64,000 nucleotides of DNA, from positions 124,001-188,000 of the forward strand of contig NZ_JACHHY010000005.1 in assembly GCF_014202905.1 (NCBI RefSeq), written 5' to 3'. Below, piece after piece: positions 26,611 to 36,286 of this stretch (the first letter of the stretch is position 1; each line of letters starts with the position of its first letter). The DNA comes from Chitinivorax tropicus. Its GTDB lineage: Bacteria; Pseudomonadota; Gammaproteobacteria; Burkholderiales; SCOH01. The notes under the pieces are model-generated. The model saw only the letters and a program-made list of their open reading frames with translations, was not told where the DNA came from and ran no database searches. The translations under genes and the position numbers were made by a program.

Positions 26611-26892
26611 TCAGGCGCCCAAGGCTTTCAGAATCGCTTCGGCATCTTCGCTGCAGTGTGCCAAGACCGCTCGGATCTTGTTGTAAACCTGTGCGGCTTC
26701 TTGCGGGTGTTTGCCAAATGGCACCAGATTGTGATGTTTCCACCCGGCAGCGGCAATCACCCTTTTGTGGAAATCCGAGGCTGCAGTGCCGCCCCCGGCA
26801 ATTTGCATCAGGGCGCGGTCGATCAATACATGGGGAAATGGGTTGCGGGAGATGGTGCCGAAATGCTCAGGTTTGACTTCATCGAATTCCAT
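26611..26892 (-). CDS. Small hypothetical protein
   Basis: 93 residues from ATG at 26892 with AGGAG upstream. It starts with EFDEVKPEHFGTISRNPFPHVLI and ends with a helical EDAEAILKALGA. Two His-containing turns (DFHKRVIAAAGWKHHN and LAHCSED) are the only striking elements. No family is recognised. Ribosome site and codon use support a real gene. It lies 3' to 3' with phaC across 93 bases. Confidence 0.6.
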   Translation of the reverse strand: MEFDEVKPEHFGTISRNPFPHVLIDRALMQIAGGGTAASDFHKRVIAAAGWKHHNLVPFGKHPQEAAQVYNKIRAVLAHCSEDAEAILKALGA

Positions 26893-27039
26893 ACCAAAAT
26901 CTCCTGGTTGATGAATATATCAAAGCCTAGTTATCGACTTTTTTCCATCCTGATTTGTCGCATGTGTGAAAAAAACGGGAGGCAGGGAGCTGATCGTCAT
27001 CCGGGCATTGCCCGGATCAGCTCAGCTCAACTCAACCGA

Positions 27040-27467
27040 TCAGATATTGGCAAAATTGAGATAGATCATATTGGTGTCGCAATAGCTTGAACCATCGGCA
27101 TTCAACACCTGCTGGTAGTGGAGATAATTGCCAGCAACCCCTGGGCTGTTGGTAAGGGTGACGACATCGATATTGTTGACCAGCGGGGTGCGATCTCCTG
27201 CCATATGTTGGTGCCACGCCATTCAAAGTGTAGCCCCGCTGGCAGCGGGCTGATGACGATCTTGTGGTAAAGCGTGGCAGGGTTGTTCAGGGGCACGGTG
27301 ACAGGTATGGACAACGAATCGACGTGGATTGGGCAGAGTTGGTGGTACATCGTGTTTGTGTACACCGCACCAGTGAACGGCAAGGGAGCGATAGCTGCAG
27401 AAATGGCCAGTACAGAGGAATCAGCTTCATCGTTCACCGTCATGTAAAAAGTGAAATATGAGCTCAC
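27040..27467 (-). pseudogene. Frameshifted small gene, unknown family
   Basis: Two overlapping minus-strand frames join into one plausible protein of about 142 residues. The first (27467 down to 27102) gives SYFTFYMTVNDEADSS ... LYHKIVISPLPAGLHFEWRG. After a shift near 27195-27225 the second (ending 27040) continues DRTPLVNNIDVVTLTNSPG ... YCDTNMIYLNFANI. The frame change equals one lost base or two gained. The joined protein looks beta-rich, with no signal peptide, and is not recognised. A sequencing error or a deliberate frameshift cannot be ruled out. The start, GTG at 27467 or ATG at 27443, is uncertain. Confidence 0.5.
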
Positions 27468-27606
27468 CCAGAAAAAGTAAGCTGGTTTTCGGGGGAATCA
27501 ATATGGGCTGGCCAGTGCAAAGAAGGCTAACTGATTGAGTTGTATGTTGTAAACAATATTGGATATGTGGCAAGTAGACTGTTTTGATATGTAATTTAAT
27601 TATTGT

Positions 27607-28662
27607 TTATCGATTTTTGTTAAACCATATTTTTTCATAAGCTTCCTGGTAACCGAGTTGAGCGTCGATGTCTCGGTTGCCGATTGCCTTCAACATGTCG
27701 CGCGTCACCAATATCGGGCTCGTCGTGTAGCCACTGGGGGGCTGGCCCGCAAATGCACGATTCAATTCATCCACCATCTGCCAGCCTTGGGCATTCAGTG
27801 GTTCGGCAACGGTTGCGATCTGTTGCGATAAGCCGCCGCGAATGCGGTTGATGGCTTTACTTGAGCCATCGCCCGCAGAGATATTTCGAATGTCCGGGCG
27901 GCGGATTTGCCGTAATGGAAAATTCATCTCGTCGAAATACACATCATTGATTGCCAAGGTGTGTGTCCATTGTTTACCGAATTGCTGATTGAGCTTATTG
28001 ACCAAGGGGCCGATGGTTTCCGTCACCTCATTGATGGGGACATCTTCCACGGCCAGCACCTTGCAATGTCCGCATTGCTCAATGATTTTTTTCATGGCAT
28101 CGGATTTGGCAACGGCGATTTCGAAACGGCGGTCGGTCAAGATCACAACGCCCATTGGCCTATTGGCCTGCTGAATAGCGTAATCTGCTGCCAGCTTGGC
28201 GACCGCCATGGCATCTGTGGTGACATTGACGTACAGTGATTTGCTTGGGCCTGCTTTGGCGCTTGCGTGCTAGCCGATCAGCTTGATTTGCTGGCGCTGA
28301 GCATAGGAAACCAGATCGGTCATGTAGGTGGGAGAGATGCCGCCCAGGACGATTGCATGTGGCTTTTGCTCGATGGTCTTGGCAAACGCCACACGCGTCA
28401 TCTGCAGATCGCCTCGACCATCCATCGCCTGCACCTGCCAATCCAGCAGTGCCGCAGCAGCCGAAAATGCACGATAGCGACTGGTGATGCCACCGTTGCG
28501 ATAGTCCTGTGCGATGAATACGATCTGTTGTTTGCCGAGTTGGGCAGGCGGGCCGCTGGTGGGGCCATCCCATGGCTGTAGTATGGTTGCCTGTGCGGCG
28601 ATGGTCACCGCAATCATCCATACCATGCCGAATAGTAGGCCTGACGCCAGTCTGAGCTGCAT
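27607..28662 (-). pseudogene. Sugar-type periplasmic binding protein interrupted by an in-frame amber codon
   Basis: One frame of 351 codons is broken by a single TAG at 28270-28272 (codon 131). Before it is a signal sequence (LASGLLFGMVWMIAVTIAAQA), then KQQIVFIAQDYRNGG and QKPHAIVLGGISP. After it the frame runs HASAKAGP, PMGVVILTDRRFEIAV and ISAGDGSSKAI. This is the Peripla_BP_4 fold of sugar ABC transporters. The amber stands where IGWH would be expected, so a TGG-to-TAG change is likely. The start at 28662 has AGGAG. It lies 28 bases downstream of the Kef-type antiporter gene on the same strand. Read-through or a sequencing error are alternatives to a dead gene. Confidence 0.75.
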
Positions 28663-28690
28663 CTATGCTCCTGAATTGTGTCAACATAAC

Positions 28691-30466
28691 TCAGGTTTCT
28701 GCTTTATGTTGTTCGGATTCAAACAGGTGCTTGAGTTCCTCCTGCGCTTGTTGCGCAGACTGCATCAACAGGTGTTCGTCTTGATAGACCGCATGCTGCC
28801 GACGCAGTAGATCCAGATCTGCCTGTTCAAAGGTATCGACGCTTTGTCGGGCTTTTTGCTCATCCAGCCCCATTTCGCCAAGAACGGCTTGAGCCATGTC
28901 TAAACTTGACCCGAATGTTTCACGATAGATGGCTTTGGCACCCGCGTCCATCAGCTTGTATGCATGGTAGCGATTACGTGCCCGGGCATAGACAGGAACG
29001 TGGGGGAAGTGTCGTCGCATCAGCTCGGCAGTCTTGATCGAGGTATCGACATCGTCCAGCGCCAGCACAAAGAGCCGGGCCTTGCCTGTGCCGGCTGCTT
29101 CCAGCAGCTCCAGGCGGGAGGCATCGCCATAGTAGATCTGGTTGCCGAATTTTCTGACGAAATCCACCTGTTGTGTGCTTTTATCCAGTGCGGTGAATGG
29201 GATATGTTGCATGTGGAGGATACGCGCCACAATCTGTCCAAACCGGCCAAAGCCCGCGATGATGACGGGTTTGTCGTGATCTTCGATCTGGTCGAATTCA
29301 CGTTCGGTTGTCCGTTCCAGCCAGGGCGCAATCAGCTTGTCGTAAGCAATGAAGAGGAAGGGAGCGATCAGCATCGACAGGGTGACTGCAACCACCAGCG
29401 TATCATTGAGGGCGGTGGAGATGATCTTTTCCGTTGTGGCCACACTGAACAATACGAACGCGAATTCGCCGCCCTGAGATAAGGTGATGCCCAGCTTCAC
29501 GGCAGTGGCCCGGTCTGCTCCCGTGATCCGAGCCAGGATCAGCAGCACGAGTGTCTTGGCGGCAATCAAGCCCAATGTCAGTGCCAGCACCTTGAGTGGG
29601 TGCGCCAGCATGATTCCCAGGTTGGCTGTCATGCCGACGGCAATGAAGAACAGGCCCAGCAGCAAGCCCTTGAATGGATCAATGTTCGCTTCCAGCTCGT
29701 GTCGGTATTCCGAATCCGCCAGCATGACACCCGCCAGGAAAGCACCCAGCGACATGGACAGCCCGGCCCATTGCAGCAGGACTGCATTGCCGATGACCAC
29801 CAACAGCGCGGCAGCGGTGAAGAGCTCCTTGGCGCCGCTGCGGGCAACGTAACGGAAGGCGGGGCGCAGCAGATAGTGTCCGGCACCGATCACGCCCAAT
29901 ACCGTTCCGATGGCGCGGGCTGCATCTCCCCAGTCCAGACCGCCTTCGCCTGAGCGAACCGGGGAAAGCAGCGGGATCAACGCCAGCAGCGGAATGACGG
30001 CAATGTCCTGAAACAGTAGGATGGAAAACGCATCCCGGCCATGGCGGGCGGTCAGCTCTTGCCGTTCCGCCAGAGTTTGCAACACAAAGGCAGTGGATGA
30101 CATGGCCAGCCCCAGCCCGACGATCAGGGCGCTTTTCCAGGTCAGGCCTTGCCAGATGGCAAAACCACCCAGTACCAGACCACTCAGGATGACCTGTGCG
30201 CCACCCAGGCCGAATACGGGCCGACGTAATACCCATAACCGCGAGGGCTCCAGCTCCAGCCCGATCACGAACAAGAGCAGGATCACACCCAGCTCGGACA
30301 CATGCAGAACCTGCTCGACGTTGTCGATCAGCTTCAAGCCCCAAGGGCCGATCACTACGCCCGCGATCAAGTACCCGAGCACCGCCCCGAGCCCCAGTTT
30401 GCGGAACAAGGGCACGATGGTGACCGCAACGGCCAGAAAGAGAATGGTTTGAGAGAGATAAGCCAC
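28691..30466 (-). CDS. CPA2-family monovalent cation/proton antiporter, Kef type, with TrkA-N domain
   Basis: 591 residues starting at GTG 30466. The first 380 residues hold about 12 membrane segments of the cation/H+ exchanger fold, with VLGYLIAGVVIGPWG and GLAMSSTAFVLQTLA typical of KefB/KefC/YbaL. From about 400, KPVIIAGFGRFGQIVARIL is a Rossmann nucleotide-binding RCK/TrkA-N domain (GxGxxG). A short coiled tail ends at QHKAET. Such proteins export K+ during electrophile stress, gated by glutathione adducts or nucleotides. No KefF/KefG partner gene is adjacent. The disrupted sugar-binding gene follows it. Confidence 0.9.
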   Translation of the reverse strand: MAYLSQTILFLAVAVTIVPLFRKLGLGAVLGYLIAGVVIGPWGLKLIDNVEQVLHVSELGVILLLFVIGLELEPSRLWVLRRPVFGLGGAQVILSGLVLGGFAIWQGLTWKSALIVGLGLAMSSTAFVLQTLAERQELTARHGRDAFSILLFQDIAVIPLLALIPLLSPVRSGEGGLDWGDAARAIGTVLGVIGAGHYLLRPAFRYVARSGAKELFTAAALLVVIGNAVLLQWAGLSMSLGAFLAGVMLADSEYRHELEANIDPFKGLLLGLFFIAVGMTANLGIMLAHPLKVLALTLGLIAAKTLVLLILARITGADRATAVKLGITLSQGGEFAFVLFSVATTEKIISTALNDTLVVAVTLSMLIAPFLFIAYDKLIAPWLERTTEREFDQIEDHDKPVIIAGFGRFGQIVARILHMQHIPFTALDKSTQQVDFVRKFGNQIYYGDASRLELLEAAGTGKARLFVLALDDVDTSIKTAELMRRHFPHVPVYARARNRYHAYKLMDAGAKAIYRETFGSSLDMAQAVLGEMGLDEQKARQSVDTFEQADLDLLRRQHAVYQDEHLLMQSAQQAQEELKHLFESEQHKAET

Positions 30467-30693
30467 AGCGGGTCAGGTTCCTTTCTTTCCATGCCAACAC
30501 AATCCAGCCGCGTCATGCGATAAAGGATGAGTGGTTTGCAGACCCAGAGAATATCAACAGGAATGCAGGCCAGCCAGCGTCTGGGGCCGATGGGCGGGTC
30601 ATACGAGGGGCATTTTGCCCCCTGTTGCCCACTTTAAGGCTGCCAACTGACGCCTGCCGCGATTGGATTACCGCTTGTCGTTGGGCTGCTTCG

Positions 30694-31347
30694 TCAAATG
30701 GGTAGGGCGCCTTTCAGCAGTTGTCGTAACGCAATCGACAACTCATTGAAGAAATCCGGGCGGGCATGCCTGAATTCTTCCTGCTCGACCAGGCAACGGA
30801 CATTCTCCGGCCAATCCAGCACTTGCCATAAGCCGATGGTCAGCGCATAGGTGCGGCTGAGCAAGCGATGGCCATCGCCTGGGTTGAGGGCGGGCAGGGC
30901 TTGTTCCAGCCGAGCGCCGAGCTGGCCGAGCTGGCGTAGCAACTCTGCCTTGAATTGCAAGGCGATCTGCTGATCCAGGTTCTGCTCCAGCACGGCATTG
31001 GTCATCGCCGCCAGCCTGAGGAAATCAGGCTGATCCGCCACTTGCGCCACATAGCGGTTCACATAGGCATCCAATAAGGCCTGGGGCTGGGTGGCGTGCT
31101 CGGTCACGACCTGTTCGATTTCCCGCAGCACGCGGTGGAATCCCTCTTCCAGCAAGGCCAGGAAGATTTCCTCCTTGGTCTTGAAGTAGAGATAGACCGT
31201 GCCTTTGGCCAAACCACACGCTTCAGCGATCCGGCTTACCGAGGGCAATTCACGGGTGTTATCGTGGTAGAGGCGCAATGCCGCATCCAGAATGGATTGG
31301 CGCTTCAGTTTCTTTTCGTCATCATCAATGGCGCGAATGCGAGCCAT
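30694..31347 (-). CDS. TetR-family transcriptional regulator
   Basis: 217 residues. The N-terminal DNA-binding domain is clear: QSILDAALRLYHDN, then the helix-turn-helix VSRIAEACGLAKGTVYLYFKTKEEIFLALLEEG. The remaining helical domain is a ligand pocket without recognisable specificity. Upstream (31348-31962) is a long gene-free stretch, and on the other side lies the antiporter gene 227 bases away on the same strand. The regulator may act on itself or on the gsp operon promoter, but no operator was identified. Confidence 0.93.
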   Translation of the reverse strand: MARIRAIDDDEKKLKRQSILDAALRLYHDNTRELPSVSRIAEACGLAKGTVYLYFKTKEEIFLALLEEGFHRVLREIEQVVTEHATQPQALLDAYVNRYVAQVADQPDFLRLAAMTNAVLEQNLDQQIALQFKAELLRQLGQLGARLEQALPALNPGDGHRLLSRTYALTIGLWQVLDWPENVRCLVEQEEFRHARPDFFNELSIALRQLLKGALPI

Positions 31348-31962
31348 GGTTCTTCCCTGTGGCTGAGATCAATGGCGGGCATCGTGCAGATTGACCGGTT
31401 CATCCGTCTCGGATGGCTTTGCCAAACACAAAATGGCTGCACGGTGGTTTGCCCGTTCGGGTGGCTTGGGTGCTGATCACTTGGCAGTGCGCTCCGCTCG
31501 GCAGCGCCAAGTACCCGACCATCCTGTTGCCAACACCAGACAAACGACAGATTACCCCAGATTCCTGTACGGGATTGGTTACGTTATAGCTCACCACACT
31601 TTAGGGCGTGATGCGCCGGCATCTTTGCCAGACAGCTGGTTTACAGGCGGATCATTCGATCCTTGGCGGGGCAGGTGTGCACTGTACGTGATGCAGGCTC
31701 TGTCAGCGCGGCCTCATGACAGGGCCGCCCAGCCATGCAGACAGCACCCGGCAAAGGGGAATGTGACTTGTAATTCTTAGGAGAGTTCGCGACAGAATGA
31801 AAAAACGCGCATGGATGGCTGAAAATCAAGCCAATTTGAGCCGGTGATCGCTTGAAATGCATCGTGTGAGGTGGGCCGGCCATGCGACCGAGCTTGCCAA
31901 GTCAGGCGTCGTCCTGAAGAATACGGGCGCAAACGACTCTACTAATCACATCAACCTTTAAT
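31348..31962. other. Long gene-free region between tetR-type gene and gspF
   Basis: 615 bases with no supported gene. Open frames here are short and lack family features. It should contain the promoters of the TetR-type gene and of the gsp operon. A 17-codon frame at 31798 begins KKRAWMAENQ but has no well-placed ribosome site. Confidence 0.4.
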
Positions 31963-33177
31963 ATGTCCGGATTCAGATATGAAGCGCTGGATGCCGCCTC
32001 AGGCAAGACCCTGAAAGGCGTGCTGGAAGCCGACAATGCCCGCTTGGCCCGCCAGACCTTGCGCGAACAAGGTTTGATGGTCGTCGAGATCAGCGAAATC
32101 GTCACTGATGCCGACAAAGCGAGTGGCGGCAGCCGACGTGGCGGGGTGTCCATAGCACAGCTTGCGTTGATGACGCGCCAGCTGTCCACCTTGTTGGATG
32201 CCGGGCTGACCATCGAACAAGCGTTGAATGTGGTGATCGAACAATCGGAAGCCCCGCGCGAGCGCGAGGTACTGGCCGCCGTGCGGAGCGAGATTCTGGC
32301 GGGGATCAGCCTCAGCAATGCCTTGGGGCAGCACCCCAAGGTCTTCCCGGATCTGTACCGAACCCTGGTCGGCGCGGGCGAGGAGTCCGGCAAGCTGCCC
32401 GAGGTCATGCGGCGCCTGGCAGAATACATCGAGTCCCGCCATGCCCTGCGCTCCAAGGTCATGCTGGCCTTCATTTATCCAGCCATCATCACGGCGGTGT
32501 CGATTTTGGTGGTGACCGGCCTGCTGACCTATGTGGTGCCGCAGGTGGTCAATGTGTTCCAGAACACGCATCAGCAGCTACCGCTGCTCACCCGTGGCCT
32601 GCTGGCGGTGTCGGACGCCGTCAGGGTCGGGGGCCTGCCGTTCGCGGTGGTGCTGGCATTGGCTGTCTTTTTGTTCCTGCGGGCCTTGAAAAACGAAGCT
32701 GTGCGCCTGCGGTTTGACCGTGCCTTGCTGGCGATGCCCCTGCTTGGCCGCATGTCGCGTTCCATCGGCACTGCCCGCCTGGCGAGCACCTTGGCGATTC
32801 TGGTCGGCTCGGGTGTGCCCATGTTGAATGCGATGACCGCTGCGTCGGGTGTGGTGGATAATCGTGCCCTGCGCGAAGCGGTGAAGGAATCCACCAAACA
32901 GGTTCGCGAAGGGCTGAGCCTGTCGCGGGCGCTGGCGGTCAGCAAGCTCTTTCCTCCGGTCTTGATCCACCTGATTGCCAGCGGCGAAGCATCCGGGCGT
33001 CTGGAACATATGTTGGATCGCGCTGCCAAACAGCAGAGTGATGAGCTGGAGACCCGCGTTGCCACCATCACAGGTTTGATGGAACCCTTGCTGATTCTGT
33101 TGATGGGTGCAGTGGTGCTGGTGATCGTGCTGGCCATCTTGCTGCCTGTCTTCGAAATGAATCAATTGATCAAATAA
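31963..33177 (+). CDS. gspF: Type II secretion inner-membrane platform protein GspF
   Basis: 404 residues with the two T2SSF repeats, each with membrane helices. Landmarks are [20 protein letters not shown] at the start, [34 protein letters not shown], and the second-repeat [16 protein letters not shown] with [14 protein letters not shown]. GspF is the polytopic platform that links the secretion ATPase to pseudopilus growth. It opens the operon here; the ribosome site is weak. In most T2SS operons gspE precedes it, but upstream there is only a gene-free gap and a divergent regulator. Confidence 0.96.
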   Translation: MSGFRYEALDAASGKTLKGVLEADNARLARQTLREQGLMVVEISEIVTDADKASGGSRRGGVSIAQLALMTRQLSTLLDAGLTIEQALNVVIEQSEAPREREVLAAVRSEILAGISLSNALGQHPKVFPDLYRTLVGAGEESGKLPEVMRRLAEYIESRHALRSKVMLAFIYPAIITAVSILVVTGLLTYVVPQVVNVFQNTHQQLPLLTRGLLAVSDAVRVGGLPFAVVLALAVFLFLRALKNEAVRLRFDRALLAMPLLGRMSRSIGTARLASTLAILVGSGVPMLNAMTAASGVVDNRALREAVKESTKQVREGLSLSRALAVSKLFPPVLIHLIASGEASGRLEHMLDRAAKQQSDELETRVATITGLMEPLLILLMGAVVLVIVLAILLPVFEMNQLIK

Positions 33178-33211
33178 GTGGCCATTGCTGGCCGACTGCA
33201 AAGGACCGAAT

Positions 33212-33634
33212 ATGCAACACAAACGTCAACAAGGTTTTACGCTGATCGAGATCATGGTGGTGATCGTGATCCTGGGTGTGCTGGCTGCCTTGGTGGTGCC
33301 CAAGGTGATGGAGCGTCCGGATCAGGCGCGGGTGGTGGCGGCAAAACATGATATCGGTGCCATCGTGCAGGCACTGAAACTCTACAAGCTGGATAACACC
33401 GCCTATCCGACCACTGAGCAGGGCTTGAAAGCCCTGGTGCAGAAACCGACCGTCCCCCCGATTCCCAATAATTGGAAAACCGGTGGTTATCTGGACAAAT
33501 TGCCCCAAGACCCGTGGGGGCGGGACTACCAATACCTGAGCCCCGGCATTCATGGCGAAATCGACATTTTCAGCTACGGTGCTGATGGCGCTGCCGGTGG
33601 CGAAGGCTCTGATGCGGACATTGGGTCCTGGTAA
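33212..33634 (+). CDS. gspG: Major pseudopilin GspG
   Basis: 140 residues from ATG at 33212 with AAGGA six bases upstream. Prepilin leader QHKRQQG precedes the cleavage site and the mature start [20 protein letters not shown], with Glu5. The C-terminal part has the GspG signature: [29 protein letters not shown], and [13 protein letters not shown], the calcium-loop region. Polymers of GspG form the pseudopilus piston of type II secretion. It follows gspF by 34 bases. Confidence 0.97.
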   Translation: MQHKRQQGFTLIEIMVVIVILGVLAALVVPKVMERPDQARVVAAKHDIGAIVQALKLYKLDNTAYPTTEQGLKALVQKPTVPPIPNNWKTGGYLDKLPQDPWGRDYQYLSPGIHGEIDIFSYGADGAAGGEGSDADIGSW

Positions 33635-33645
33635 GCCGATCATCC

Positions 33646-34146
33646 ATGTCAGCATTACGTGCGGCTCGTGACAGCCGAGGGTTCACACTGATCGAAATCA
33701 TCGTGGTGGTGCTGATCATCAGCATTGTCATCACGCTGGCGGCAGTTCGGCTCGATCCGGGGCAATCGCGTCAACTACGTGATGAAGCCGAGCGACTGGC
33801 GCTGCTGTTTGAGACGGCCCGTGACGAGGCGGTGGCCAGTGGCGAGCCGATCGGGTGGGCAACCGATGGGACGACCTATCGGTTCTACCGGCGCGAAAAC
33901 AACGATTGGGTGGCGTTCGATGCCAAGTCTGATCTGCACGAGCGGACGCTGCCTGATGCCATGCACATCGACCAGATCCAGATGAGCCTGCAGCCTTTGC
34001 CCGCTGACGGTCGCCTGCTGTTCATGCCCTCGGGTGTCAACGAGCTGTTCGCCATGCGCTTTGCGCTGGGTGAAAAGCGACTCAAGCTGCGCACGGATGT
34101 GCTGGGCCGGGTCTTTTTGGAGGATCAGCCCGATGCCGTCAATTAG
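33646..34146 (+). CDS. gspH: Minor pseudopilin GspH
   Basis: 166 residues. The prepilin site RG-FTLIEIIVVVLIISI has Glu5, and DEAERLALLFETARDEAVASGEPIGW is the typical GspH stretch after the helix. The C-terminal domain ends LRTDVLGRVFLED. It starts 12 bases after gspG and overlaps gspI by 14 bases. Confidence 0.93.
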   Translation: MSALRAARDSRGFTLIEIIVVVLIISIVITLAAVRLDPGQSRQLRDEAERLALLFETARDEAVASGEPIGWATDGTTYRFYRRENNDWVAFDAKSDLHERTLPDAMHIDQIQMSLQPLPADGRLLFMPSGVNELFAMRFALGEKRLKLRTDVLGRVFLEDQPDAVN

Positions 34147-34522
34147 CACCAAATCGCCTGCAAACGGGTTCACGCTGATCGAGGTGCTGATAGCGTTGGT
34201 GATATTGGCCGTGGCGCTGGCTGCGGCAATGCGTGCGACATCCGGCCTGATCAGCTCGGTATCGGAAATGAAGACCCGCTTGGCTGCGGGCTGGGTTGCC
34301 CAGAACCGGCTGAATGAGCACAACGCCCTGCGGGATTTTCCTGAAGTGGGCTCGACCCATGGCAAAGCCGAGCAGGCAGGCATCAAATTCAGCTGGCGAG
34401 AGGACGTGAGCGGCACGCCCAACAAGGACTTTCGCCGCATTGAGATCAAAGTGTTCATGGGTGAGCAGACTGATTACGCTTCGGCACAATTGATTGGGTA
34501 CCTGACGCGTGCCGGCAAATAA
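34133..34522 (+). CDS. gspI: Minor pseudopilin GspI
   Basis: 129 residues from ATG at 34133, inside the end of gspH, with GGAGG about 11 bases before. Prepilin site NG-FTLIEVLIALVILAVALAA with Glu5. The rest (TRLAAGWVAQNRLNEHNALRDFP, RRIEIKVF) matches GspI, the core of the pseudopilus tip. The frame is open further upstream within gspH, but the leader peptide defines the start. Confidence 0.93.
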   Translation: MPSISTKSPANGFTLIEVLIALVILAVALAAAMRATSGLISSVSEMKTRLAAGWVAQNRLNEHNALRDFPEVGSTHGKAEQAGIKFSWREDVSGTPNKDFRRIEIKVFMGEQTDYASAQLIGYLTRAGK

Positions 34523-34532
34523 CCCCCTATTC

Positions 34533-35135
34533 ATGCGCCATCAGACCCAGCGCGGTTTCACGCTATTGGAGCTGCTGGTGGCATTGATCGTATTCGCCAT
34601 CATGTCGGTGATCGCCTATGGCGGGCTGGACCGCATCATGGCAGTAAGGGCGCGGCTGGACGCCGAGAACCGGAAATGGCGGGAGTTGACGCTGATTCTC
34701 GGGCGCATGGAAGAGGACATCAGCTTGGCTGTCAATCGACCCTACCGTGATACCTTTGGCAACGTCAAAGACCCGGTGGCTGGCAACCCGCAGCTATTCA
34801 ATGCCGACGACGCCAACCTGCATATCGTGCGGGTTGGCCCGGCCAACGGCAAAGGCGGCACCGGTGAGCCAATGCATGTCGGCTACCGGCTGCGAGAAGG
34901 GCGGCTGGAGATGGTGCGATGGGCCATGTTGGATCAACCCATGCGTGATACCCCGCAGGTCGATGTGTTGCTGCCGCAGGTCAAAGGGTTCGATGTCGGG
35001 TTCATGAATGATCAAGGTAGCTGGGATGCCCGATGGCCCCCAGCCGGGCAACAGGCAGTCATGCCCAGAGCCATCCGGATCGTGATCACCTTGAACAGTG
35101 GCGAGGTCATCGACCGCTTGTGGGCTTTGCCATGA
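34533..35135 (+). CDS. gspJ: Minor pseudopilin GspJ
   Basis: 200 residues from ATG at 34533, giving an eight-residue leader RHQTQRG before FTLLELLVALIVFAIMSVIAY. A GTG at 34509, overlapping gspI, would only lengthen the leader. ERKWRELTLILGRMEEDISLAVNRP-type wording (here NRKWRELT, GRMEEDIS) and the long beta C-terminal domain fit GspJ of the tip complex. Its stop overlaps gspK by four bases (ATGA). Confidence 0.93.
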   Translation: MRHQTQRGFTLLELLVALIVFAIMSVIAYGGLDRIMAVRARLDAENRKWRELTLILGRMEEDISLAVNRPYRDTFGNVKDPVAGNPQLFNADDANLHIVRVGPANGKGGTGEPMHVGYRLREGRLEMVRWAMLDQPMRDTPQVDVLLPQVKGFDVGFMNDQGSWDARWPPAGQQAVMPRAIRIVITLNSGEVIDRLWALP

Positions 35136-36070
35136 GAAAACAACAAGGTGTAGCGATCATCACGGCTGTGCTGGTGGTGGCTATCGTGGCAGCCATTGTG
35201 TTCTTCATGGCCTGGCGGGAGCAGTTGTGGATTCGGGTGGTGGAAAACCAGCGTGATGCGGCTGAAGCCAAAGCCATCGCATTGGCCTCTTTGAATCTGG
35301 CACGGGTTTCGTTGCGCGGCGATGCCAGTGGCGGGCAGGCGTATGACCACCCTGGCGAGGCATGGGCTGTGCCGATTGCCAAAATGCCAGTTGAGCGGGG
35401 TGAGGCAGGGGGCGAGATTCGCGATCTGCAAGGCTTGTTCAACCTCAACAGCCTGACCAACGACAAAGGCGACCCCAACCCGCAGATCATCAAGGCTTAT
35501 AAGCGGTTATTGCAACAACTGCAATTGCCGGAGGATCTCGCCCACAGCCTGCTGGATTGGTTGGATCAGAATCCCGATGTATCCATACCCGGCGGGGCCG
35601 AGGACATGGATTACCTGAACCTGCCCGTGCCATATCGCGCTGCCAACCGGCAGATGAGTGATCTGTCTGAGCTGCAGCGCGTCAAAGGATACACGGCGGA
35701 GGCGATTGAAAAGCTGCGGCCTTTTGTCACGGTGCTGCCAGTCGGTACAACGGAAGAGGGTGCCAAGATCAATGCCAACTTCGCCCCGGCAGAAGTGCTG
35801 GTGGCTGTCGTGGATGGCTTGGACCTGCCCACAGCACAGCAGTTGACGCGCCAGCGCAAGAGCACACCGTTCAAAAGCCTGGAAGAGGTCAAAACAAATT
35901 TGCCAGAGCCCTTGAAAGACAAGGTGACCTTGCTGACGGTGCAGACCATCTATTTCGAGGCGCGCATCACCGCCCGATTTGGCCGCGTTGCTTTGACCTA
36001 TGTCGCGCTGCTCAAGCGGGAGGCTGGTAGCAGCAGTCTGCCCACCGTCCTGATGTTGAAGCGGCTTTGA
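35132..36070 (+). CDS. gspK: Minor pseudopilin GspK
   Basis: 312 residues. The leader RKQQG precedes VAIITAVLVVAIVAAIVFF; as usual for GspK there is no Glu5. The large soluble domain contains IRDLQGLFNLNSL, LLDWLDQNPDVSIPGGAED and LSELQRVKGYTAEAIEKLRPFVTVLP, all characteristic. GspK caps the pseudopilus. Translation is coupled to gspJ by ATGA. A 216-base gap with hairpins separates it from gspL. Confidence 0.95.
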   Translation: MRKQQGVAIITAVLVVAIVAAIVFFMAWREQLWIRVVENQRDAAEAKAIALASLNLARVSLRGDASGGQAYDHPGEAWAVPIAKMPVERGEAGGEIRDLQGLFNLNSLTNDKGDPNPQIIKAYKRLLQQLQLPEDLAHSLLDWLDQNPDVSIPGGAEDMDYLNLPVPYRAANRQMSDLSELQRVKGYTAEAIEKLRPFVTVLPVGTTEEGAKINANFAPAEVLVAVVDGLDLPTAQQLTRQRKSTPFKSLEEVKTNLPEPLKDKVTLLTVQTIYFEARITARFGRVALTYVALLKREAGSSSLPTVLMLKRL

Positions 36071-36176
36071 AACCCTGCCCGCCGCAGCCGATATAACAGT
36101 GTTTGGTATTTCTGGCCGAGCACGTAAAATGCGGTGGCAGAACAGATTAAATGTATTGAAGCCGGTTATCGATGAC

Positions 36177-36265
36177 TGAGGGGATGCCCTCACGCCATAT
36201 CGTCAATCGATGAATTTTGGGCGGGTGATCTCACCTGCCTGCAACCCGCCGGGCAGCCGCCCGGC
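36177..36265 (+). other. Two stem-loops in the gspK-gspL gap
   Basis: TGAGGG-GATG-CCCTCA at 36177-36192, and a perfect 7-base GC stem GCCGGGC-AGCC-GCCCGGC at 36248-36265 that ends 21 bases before the gspL start. There is no T-run, so they are not classic terminators. They may affect mRNA stability or expression of the gspLMN part. Confidence 0.5.
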
Positions 36266-36286
36266 CTGAGAAGAAGAACAGCCAGC

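Noticed and set aside
31466-31515. Imperfect CTTGGC/GCCAAG dyad in the tetR-gspF gap
   Set aside because: Only six outer bases pair and the interior does not fold well; it is not distinguishable from chance.
31391-31780. 129-codon frame in the gap before gspF
   Set aside because: Low-complexity, no ribosome site and no homologous pattern recognised.
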